Positions 7,101-10,662 of a stretch of DNA of 10,662 bases are shown here, in pieces. The DNA is taken from contig JAJRUU010000260.1 of NCBI GenBank assembly GCA_024277605.1, positions 1-10,662 on the forward strand, written 5' to 3'. A model generated the notes under the pieces. It was not told where the DNA came from, did no database searches, and saw only the letters and a list, made by a program, of their open reading frames with translations. The stretch is from a bacterium (GTDB lineage Bacteria; SZUA-182; SZUA-191; JAJRXT01). Each line of letters starts with the position of its first letter. The stretch's first letter is position 1. The position numbers were made by a program, and so were the translations under genes.

Positions 7101-7489
7101 GTCCTGCTGTGGGTGCTGTTGAAGATGGGGGTGATGCTGCAAGTAGTAGCGGTAGCAGTGGTTTTTGCTTTATTGCCACTGCCGCCTATGGGACTCCGTT
7201 AGCCCGCCAGGTTAGAATACTGTCGCGCTTCCGGGATGTTTATTTGCTGCCGAATGCACTTGGGAAAAAATTCGTTGAGCTTTACTATCGATATAGTCCT
7301 CCTGTGGCTGAGTATATCGCCAGCCGACCATATTTGAAGGCTATAGTTAGAATTAGCCTGTTGCCGTTGATTGGTTTTGGCTGGTTGATGCTTGCGGCCG
7401 ACGTGTGGCAGAAACTGATTTTACTGCTACTTGTGTTGGCAGTAGGCAGTTGGTGTTTGGCAGCCAGGATGAAAGCTCGAACAACTTAG
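4160..7489 (+). CDS. Secreted multidomain CFI-box-CTERM protein, C-terminal part
   Basis: Continues the upstream frame after the TAG. Full-length residue numbers are used. It holds the end of repeat 6, repeat 7 (about 641) and repeat 8 (about 747). Then come three or four DxDGDGxxD/thrombospondin-type-3-like calcium motifs (838-935), a right-handed parallel beta-helix with repeated ITNNII and IINNTL turns (941-1185), and two PKD domains with WDFGDGS (1190-1350). A ZU5-like domain (ATDGTSLKIPPNALS, 1355-1490) and an FN3 domain (1497-1585) follow, then a Ser/Gly linker. It ends in a CFI-box C-terminal domain: CFIATAAYGTPLARQV, RFRDVYLLPNALGK, two hydrophobic segments and a basic tail. The C-terminus suggests membrane anchoring or sorting; its exact mechanism is unknown to me. 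Unless the amber is read through, this part needs internal initiation. The only upstream candidate, GTG 4268, has a poor ribosome-binding site and no signal peptide, so it is probably not made separately. Confidence 0.85.
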   Translation, partial: SIYSGERLQVGSSGINFDLAGGGSISGTVIEAGGLGVPGIIMLAYNILGVDYEGNVDYKYASAGQTTGNGVYMIDGLPTGTYIIEASTSGTFYVPEFYDAQSNANSAVQVLVSQGSETAGIDFVLDRSAEVFGEVSAAETAQAAGITASAPIAVITARPVGSDELSAQVQNDLSGSYTLARLPTDSYTIRAEAVGYAPVSYSPIEVVLGEKTHLDIKLYADVDGNGLPDQWELENNDCLGSFLVNDVAEADADGDGLTNKEEYELGTDPCSSDTDGDGISDNWEVEYGLDPLTDDAGADADGDGYSNGFEHEQGCDPLKPPAIIYADGDQGDDIGGDGRQGNPYKTIPAALEVACVGDVVRVMAGSYTLSADLPLKPGVKLVGIRPRECTLDLSDFSVLADDYSTLSGFSIINPPAVGGIICDNAASVEITNNIIRGGGGSGIVLDNSSADIINNTLLYLNTVIKLANGSALAVYNNIIAHNTFDLQTDGALVDYNKYNNLWDNLNGVLVGDDNINSDPLFVDEANQNYHLKLNSPCRNTGDPDEFYYDRDGTQNDMGADGGPRGALDENVPAVQIIAPESAAIDEEVSFIGSANDEWGITAYAWDFGDGSGVIYEQNPAHTYNACGHYLVRLTAGDHSGLEASTLWSITVGGPPTVSIEVDQVVGPAPLMLSFSGQAGYGNTWSWDFGDGSEGSSSQVSFHEYDIPGSYVVTLTVSGNGCQATTTIPITVLEPASQLTAWKQIGTGEGTITIEATDGTSLKIPPNALSQAAVIALAQSAVTPGLPAGVKVMGSVLDVSPSGLGFSQPVTLGLPYDTALLQSVIGSADPYQLQVYTCDELISSCNDGLGWEDVPLASADQEAVFVEVNHFSLYTLAVSGEPPAAPTNLTITPLSDDSLRLDWWDNADNEEGFKLYRNGNLLTSLANSNITSFRDSGLTPSTVYFYTVRAYNRFGTSEATNMATITTKDPPAVVDPGDDTVSPAVGAVEDGGDAASSSGSSGFCFIATAAYGTPLARQVRILSRFRDVYLLPNALGKKFVELYYRYSPPVAEYIASRPYLKAIVRISLLPLIGFGWLMLAADVWQKLILLLLVLAVGSWCLAARMKARTT

Positions 7490-7531
7490 CCCGAAAAATT
7501 CGGGCAGGCACAGCCTGTTCTTCGGGTTAGA
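7487..7531 (+). terminator. Palindromic cluster after CFI-box gene
   Basis: The stop codon of the large gene lies inside TTAGCCCGAAAAATTCGGG (7487-7505), identical over 19 bases to 188-206. GGCacaGCC and a second TTCGGG follow. The CCCGAA/TTCGGG stem could help terminate transcription, but no T tract follows, so it may equally be a dispersed repeat. The rest of 7532-7601, between convergent genes, holds only a C-rich tract and CACTCCGTTT, shared with the REP-like loop at 48-57. Confidence 0.35.
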
Positions 7532-7601
7532 AGTATATCCCCCCCACTCCGTTTTGCCCCGACTTATTCATCTGATAGACAGCCGATAAAATAAAGATAC
7601 C

Positions 7602-7907
7602 CTAATGTACTTGTTTGCTTCCCGGTTTAGGCGGTGACTTTGAAACGGGGATGTTTCCATATTGTAATTCATATTTTTCAATATTTTCTTTGAGGGCTAA
7701 AAAGATAGCCTTGGCATCCATTGGATTGGTGATTACCCGTGTTTGCACCTTTATTTTACCATTAGGGAGCGCCAGTCCTAAATCAAGAATAAACTCTTTG
7801 CGCGAGTGGATAATAAATGCTTGATTGACATATACTCCCCCCTCAATATCTTTGTTGATCTCAAAAGAAATGTGGGGTAAGTCTTTGTCTTTTTTGTTTT
7901 CAGACAA
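7602..7907 (-). CDS. DUF3467 family protein
   Basis: A protein of 101 residues. The pattern ISFEINKDIEGGVYVNQAFI followed by HSRKEFILDLGL, RVITNPMDAKAIFLALKENI and EKYELQYG matches DUF3467, a small cytoplasmic family of unknown function found across diverse bacteria. The start is TTG at 7907, fixed by the strong ribosome-binding site AAGGAGG six nt upstream (7914-7920); extending to 7952 would skip that site. The C-terminal tail (VSKSPPKPGSKQVH) is rich in Pro, Lys and Ser and probably disordered. It lies downstream of HU on the same strand, but a 179-nt gap with a possible small RNA separates them, so it may have its own promoter. A minus-strand TATACT at 7981-7976 is one candidate -10 box. 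Confidence 0.85.
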   Translation of the reverse strand: MSENKKDKDLPHISFEINKDIEGGVYVNQAFIIHSRKEFILDLGLALPNGKIKVQTRVITNPMDAKAIFLALKENIEKYELQYGNIPVSKSPPKPGSKQVH

Positions 7908-7945
7908 TGGTTTCCTCCTTGTCCAGCTAAAGTAAGTTCCGCTTT

Positions 7946-7958
7946 CACCCATTGGGTG
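7946..7958. promoter_or_regulatory. Palindromic operator-like site
   Basis: CACCCATTGGGTG is a perfect palindrome around a central T. It lies between the DUF3467 start and the TATAAT box at 7977-7982, a position where a dimeric regulator could act on either side. It could be chance. Confidence 0.3.
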
Positions 7959-7982
7959 ACAGGCGGCGGGGTTTAGTATAAT
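7956..7982 (+). promoter_or_regulatory. Promoter for possible small RNA
   Basis: TATAAT at 7977-7982 with GTGACA at 7956-7961 (five of six matches to TTGACA), but the spacer is short at 15 nt. TTGGGT at 7952-7957, with a 19-nt spacer, is an alternative -35 box. The predicted start is near 7989. No plus-strand protein gene follows for 720 nt. Confidence 0.4.
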
Positions 7983-7988
7983 GGCTAT

Positions 7989-8078
7989 CGCCGTAATTAA
8001 CCCAGGTTCTGCCTGGTTAGTCCAGCTTGGGGGTTAATGTCCAAAGGGGTCTATGACCCCTGGCTGGCTTTTTTTTTG
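7989..8078 (+). ncRNA. Candidate small structured RNA with intrinsic terminator
   Basis: It lies between the promoter at 7956-7982 and a nine-T tract at 8069-8077. An 8-bp stem ATTAACCC (7996-8003) with GGGTTAAT (8031-8038) encloses the hairpin CAGG/CCTG (about 8003-8015) and CCAgctTGG (8022-8030). A strong hairpin GGGGTC-tat-GACCCC (8046-8060) follows. CCAGC (8022-8026) could instead pair with GCTGG (8063-8067) next to the T tract, giving a terminator that excludes the first fold. It matches no RNA class I know (tRNA, SRP, 6S, tmRNA). Alternatives are a bidirectional terminator for HU or, on the other strand, a leader of the DUF3467 gene. Confidence 0.4.
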
Positions 8079-8086
8079 TATGTATG

Positions 8087-8356
8087 TTATTTTATTATCT
8101 TAAGGTCTTTACCGGCTTTAAAACAAGGAACTCGCTTGGCTGGTACATTTACCGGCTCACCGGTCCGGGGGTTTCGGCCCAGTCTTTCTCTACGCTGCTT
8201 AATACGAAAGCTGCCAAACCCTCTGATTTCAACTTTGTCTCCTTGAATTAGACTTTGAGAAATGGTCTCAAATACCGTATTAACAATAAGGGCTACTTCT
8301 TTCTTGCCCATATTCAGCTCATGCGATACTTGAGAAATCAATTCCGCTTTGACCAT
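8087..8356 (-). CDS. hup: HU/IHF-family DNA-binding protein
   Basis: 89 residues, the standard length of HU. Recognisable parts are MVKAELISQVSHELNMGKKE, the beta-arm region KVEIRGFGSFRIKQRRERLG and the DNA-inserting turn GRNPRTGEPVNVPAK, then VPCFKAGKDLK. It binds and bends DNA without strong sequence preference, as part of the nucleoid. HU cannot be told from an IHF subunit by eye; the NPRTGEP turn and single gene favour a homodimeric HU-like protein. The ribosome-binding site AGGAGG lies 5 nt before the ATG, and a strong promoter lies 65-95 nt upstream. Confidence 0.95.
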   Translation of the reverse strand: MVKAELISQVSHELNMGKKEVALIVNTVFETISQSLIQGDKVEIRGFGSFRIKQRRERLGRNPRTGEPVNVPAKRVPCFKAGKDLKIIK

Positions 8357-8399
8357 CGAGACCTCCTCTTTGCTGCTAAGGTGAGAAATATTACTCTAA

Positions 8400-8429
8400 T
8401 TGAAAACAGTTACTTATAAATACTATAAT
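8400..8429 (+). promoter_or_regulatory. Sigma70 promoter for activase operon
   Basis: TTGAAA (8400-8405), an 18-nt spacer, TATAAT (8424-8429). The predicted start near 8436 gives a 5' leader of about 270 nt containing copy B of the repeated element. Its -10 box overlaps the HU -10 box on the other strand, so the two genes probably compete for polymerase. Confidence 0.5.
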
Positions 8430-8449
8430 TAGTTTAAGTAAAATGTCAA
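8422..8449 (-). promoter_or_regulatory. Sigma70 promoter for HU
   Basis: Minus strand TTGACA (8449-8444), a 16-nt spacer, TATAGT (8427-8422). The -35 region is duplicated: TAAAATGTCAA occurs on the plus strand at 8439-8449 and again at 8455-8465, 16 nt apart, so a second TTGACA sits upstream. The -10 box overlaps that of the activase promoter on the opposite strand. Confidence 0.65.
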
Positions 8450-8468
8450 GTAATTAAAATGTCAACCA

Positions 8469-8482
8469 CTTGATTGATCAAG
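8469..8482. promoter_or_regulatory. Inverted repeat, possible operator
   Basis: CTTGAT-tg-ATCAAG, a 6-bp inverted repeat just downstream of the predicted activase transcription start and upstream of the HU promoter. It could be an operator or a small hairpin at the start of the leader. Confidence 0.3.
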
Positions 8483-8484
8483 GT

Positions 8485-8686
8485 AACCCGAATAATTCGG
8501 GCATTATTAACAGCAAAACCACATCTGCCTAATAATATTAACTTTGTCAGCTTCCACACAATAATTTTCAGGCAAGCAAAGTTATCAGGGACGTTGGCTT
8601 TAGACTCTTTTTGATAATAAGTCCAGGCCATGCCTGGTCTGGCAAATCATATATAAATTTATGAATAGATCAAGGTAAATAATTAT
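8485..8686 (+). promoter_or_regulatory. Two-copy leader element, copy B (activase 5' leader)
   Basis: Shares the landmarks of copy A: palindrome CCCGAATAATTCGGG (8487-8501), TCAGCTTCC (8547-8555), GGCAAGCAAAG (8571-8581), GGACGTTGGCT (8589-8599) and AATTTATGAATAGATCA (8656-8672). In the variable middle it has its own stable hairpin CCAGGC-cat-GCCTGG (8623-8637), where copy A has GGGGT/ACCCC (338-355): different sequence, similar kind of fold. It ends 23 nt before the activase start codon, the position of a cis-acting leader RNA. No known riboswitch class was recognised. Confidence 0.5.
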
Positions 8687-8708
8687 TATTAACAATAAGA
8701 GGGATATT

Positions 8709-9512
8709 ATGTGGCGTAAAGGAAAAAATGAAATTTTTACCGCTGGGGTGGATATTGGTTCCCGCAGCACAAAAGCAACTGTAATTGATCAGCGCAATAA
8801 AATATTGGCTGATGCGCTGGTTGATACCGACGTGATTCCCAGCCGTAGCGGAAAGTTGGCCTTAGAAAAAGCATTAACTAAGGCACGGCTGGACAGGTCT
8901 GAGCTGAAATGCGTGGTGGCTACCGGCTATGGGCGGGTGCAGGCTGATTTTGCTGATAAGACCATTACCGAAATCAGCTGTCATGCCCATGGGGCGCATG
9001 CCATTGATAATCGCATCAGGACCATTATAGATATTGGCGGGCAGGACAGTAAAGTAATAAAAGTGGATGAGGCTGGGCGGGTGGTGGATTTTGCTATGAA
9101 TGACCGCTGTGCCGCCGGTACGGGTAAGTTCTTAGAGGTTATGGCGCGAGCTATGAAGCTGGAGCTGGATGAATTTGCCAAGCTGTTTTTTAAATCGGGC
9201 GAACCTTGCAATATTAGTAGTGTGTGTACGGTGTTTGCGGAAAGTGAAATTATATCCTTGATGGCCGAAGGGCGTTCTAGGGAAAACATTATTGCCGGTT
9301 TGCACCTGGCGGTGGCCAAGCGGGTGGCCAACATGACGCTGCGCCTGGGTGTGGAGCAAAAAGTAGGCTTTACCGGGGGAGTAGCCAATAATAATGGGAT
9401 GGTACGTGCATTGGAGCAGGAACTGGACACTAAATTTTGCAAATTAAAGTATAACTCTCAGCTCATAGGTGCGTTGGGGGCGGCTATTTTAGCTCGTGGG
9501 GGCGATGAGTAG
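8709..9512 (+). CDS. Acyl-CoA dehydratase/reductase activase (HgdC/BcrD family)
   Basis: 267 residues, usual for this ASKHA ATPase family. The protein hydrolyses ATP to push an electron from a bridging [4Fe-4S] cluster into a partner dehydratase or reductase. Nucleotide-binding motifs are GVDIGSRSTK (residues 13-22), IIDIGGQDSK (106-115) and FTGGVANNNG near the C-terminus. The cluster ligands are Cys134 in NDRCAAGTGKFLE and Cys173 in NISSVCTVFAESE, 39 residues apart as in HgdC; a homodimer shares one cluster. The ATG at 8709 follows AGAGGG by about 5 nt. It lies 2 nt upstream of the partner gene and is surely cotranscribed with it. The cluster type implies anaerobic growth. The substrate cannot be deduced. 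Confidence 0.93.
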   Translation: MWRKGKNEIFTAGVDIGSRSTKATVIDQRNKILADALVDTDVIPSRSGKLALEKALTKARLDRSELKCVVATGYGRVQADFADKTITEISCHAHGAHAIDNRIRTIIDIGGQDSKVIKVDEAGRVVDFAMNDRCAAGTGKFLEVMARAMKLELDEFAKLFFKSGEPCNISSVCTVFAESEIISLMAEGRSRENIIAGLHLAVAKRVANMTLRLGVEQKVGFTGGVANNNGMVRALEQELDTKFCKLKYNSQLIGALGAAILARGGDE

Positions 9513-9514
9513 TT

Positions 9515-10662
9515 ATGCCCGATTTTCCTGCGCTAATTAAGATAGGCGATCTGTTGCACAAGCGGCCCGATGAGATAAAGCAGGCAAAGGCCAATGGGAA
9601 AAAGGTAGTCGGCTATTTCTGTAGTTATATCCCGGAGGAAATTATCTGGGCATTGGGAATGATACCTTTACGCCTTTGCCGCGCTGGTAATAATCAGGCG
9701 GTCTCGGTAGGGGCAACCTATCTTTCCAGCAATTCCTGCCCCTTTGCCTGTAGCTGTGTCGGCTTAAAAAAGGATGGCCGGGACGGTTACTTTAACCTCA
9801 TAGATTACGTAATTGATGCCCCGGCCTGTCTGCAAATGCGGCGGGTACTCGAAGTATGGGAAAAATACTTTGAGGTAGAGGTGCTTTCATTGGCCCTGCC
9901 GCGCCAGTTTTATTCAGCCCAGGGGCAGGCCTATTTTGCACATGCTATAAAACAGTTAAGCCGGAAGTTGGCCGATGATGAGGCTGGAAGTTTGGATCAG
10001 GCCCGCTTAGCCCAGGCGGTGGAATTGTTCAACAACATTCGGTGTCAGCAGAGGTGGCTTTATGCGGGCTTAAAAGAGGCTTCATTCCCTTTAAGCTGGC
10101 GGCAGGTGTTAAGCGTTATCCGGGCCGGGCTGCTGCTTGACAGAGAACAGTATTTACAGCTGCTGAATGAACTGCTGGCTCAGGTAAAAGCTGTTCCTGA
10201 TCATAATACGGCTGATAAAAAAATCAGGCTATTGCTTGCCGGTGCGATGCTGGCGCCCGGTGATGAGAAGTTGATGAACATCGTGACTAAACTGAGGGGC
10301 GAGGTGGTTATGGATGAGCTGTGTACCGGTTCACGCGGCATTTACGGGGAGATCGAGCAGCCCTGCATTGACGCTATTGCCCGGCGTTATTTGTCCAATG
10401 TGCCTTGTGGCTCGCTCCCGTACCCTAAATTAGAGGATGATCCGCGGCATAATCACTTAAAACACCTGTTGGCGGACTACCATATCCAGGGCGTTATCTA
10501 CTACACATTGCGTTTTTGTGATGCCTATAATTTTAAGGCCGGACATATTCGCCGGTTGGTGACCGATGCCGGCGCCTCTTTTCTGCATATCAGCTCGGAT
10601 TATTCTAATGCCGATGTGGGGCAGATGCTTACTCGGGTGGAGGCCTTTCTGGAGTCTATTCA
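9515..10662 (+). CDS. 2-hydroxyacyl-CoA dehydratase family subunit (partial, 3' end beyond window)
   Basis: Starts at ATG 9515 and stays open through the window edge for 382 codons. The family usually has about 380-420 residues, so only the tail is missing. N-terminal features fit the HgdB/BcrC/YjiM family: GYFCSYIPEEIIWALGMIPLRL (33-54), SNSCPFACSCVG (72-83) and DAPACLQMRR (101-110), supplying Cys36, Cys75, Cys79, Cys81 and Cys105 as possible iron-sulfur ligands. MDELCTGSRG and TLRFCDAYN in the second half are also typical. It is encoded 2 nt after the activase, like the E. coli yjiL-yjiM pair, whose relatives include double-cubane-cluster reductases. Whether this is a dehydratase subunit needing a second partner beyond the window or a stand-alone double-cubane protein cannot be settled here. 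Confidence 0.9.
   Translation, partial: MPDFPALIKIGDLLHKRPDEIKQAKANGKKVVGYFCSYIPEEIIWALGMIPLRLCRAGNNQAVSVGATYLSSNSCPFACSCVGLKKDGRDGYFNLIDYVIDAPACLQMRRVLEVWEKYFEVEVLSLALPRQFYSAQGQAYFAHAIKQLSRKLADDEAGSLDQARLAQAVELFNNIRCQQRWLYAGLKEASFPLSWRQVLSVIRAGLLLDREQYLQLLNELLAQVKAVPDHNTADKKIRLLLAGAMLAPGDEKLMNIVTKLRGEVVMDELCTGSRGIYGEIEQPCIDAIARRYLSNVPCGSLPYPKLEDDPRHNHLKHLLADYHIQGVIYYTLRFCDAYNFKAGHIRRLVTDAGASFLHISSDYSNADVGQMLTRVEAFLESI

Noticed and set aside
4268..7489. Independent gene starting at GTG 4268
   Set aside because: The frame is in phase with the upstream part, the start falls in the middle of repeat 7, and there is no signal peptide or good ribosome-binding site. It is the rest of the amber-split gene.
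8571..8600. c-di-GMP-I (GEMM) riboswitch, because GGCAARC and GGGACG resemble its conserved segments
   Set aside because: The ACGCAAAGCC part, the tetraloop hairpin between the segments and the paired 3' half are missing.
8446..8631. 61-codon minus-strand frame upstream of HU
   Set aside because: It lies across the leader element and the HU promoter region, with no ribosome-binding site or similarity to known proteins.
8981..9442. 153-codon minus-strand frame inside the activase gene, plus another at 9132-9359
   Set aside because: Antisense shadows of a gene with all family motifs; no ribosome-binding site or recognisable domain.

Overview
The window looks like chromosome from an anaerobic, Gram-negative environmental bacterium of moderate GC. 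Pointers are a Fis-type nucleoid protein, a TPR lipoprotein, HU, a very large secreted multidomain protein with a CFI-box C-terminal domain, and an oxygen-sensitive 2-hydroxyacyl-CoA dehydratase/benzoyl-CoA-reductase-type activase with its partner. A lineage such as Desulfobacterota or Nitrospirota is a guess from gene content. No phage, IS, integrase, CRISPR array, tRNA or rRNA was recognised.

Layout. (1) 1-559 has no convincing gene. It holds a REP-like palindrome, short repeats, copy A of a roughly 200-nt element that recurs near 8.5 kb, and two possible terminators. (2) 614-1948 on the minus strand is a compact operon: TPR lipoprotein, secreted YidD-like protein, Fis-like DNA-binding protein. 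A textbook sigma70 promoter (TTGACA, 17 nt, TATAAT) drives it. (3) 1976-2305 is a divergent intergenic region with a second good promoter facing right and a hairpin-rich leader of about 195 nt. (4) 2306-7489 is one 5.2-kb secreted-protein gene split by a single in-frame TAG at codon 618. Its domains are signal peptide, eight carboxypeptidase-regulatory-like beta repeats, DxDGDG calcium repeats, a parallel beta-helix, two PKD domains, a ZU5-like domain, an FN3 domain and a CFI-box C-terminus. (5) 7602-7907 (minus) is a DUF3467 protein, and 8087-8356 (minus) is HU. Between them, on the plus strand, lies a possible small RNA with its own -10 box, nested stems and a T9 tract. (6) 8357-8708 carries overlapping divergent promoters for HU and the activase operon, then copy B of the element as the activase 5' leader. 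(7) 8709-10662 holds the ATP-dependent activase and a 2-hydroxyacyl-CoA dehydratase-family subunit that runs off the window.

How parts may work together. The activase and its partner form an ATP-driven low-potential electron-transfer pair. Their leader may be a structured regulatory RNA shared with the orphan copy at 190-391. The TPR/YidD-like/Fis set links two envelope proteins with a DNA-binding protein. The main anomalies are the amber-split surface protein, the two-copy leader element and the possible small RNA at 7989-8078. All functional statements rest on motif recognition by eye; no search or folding was run.
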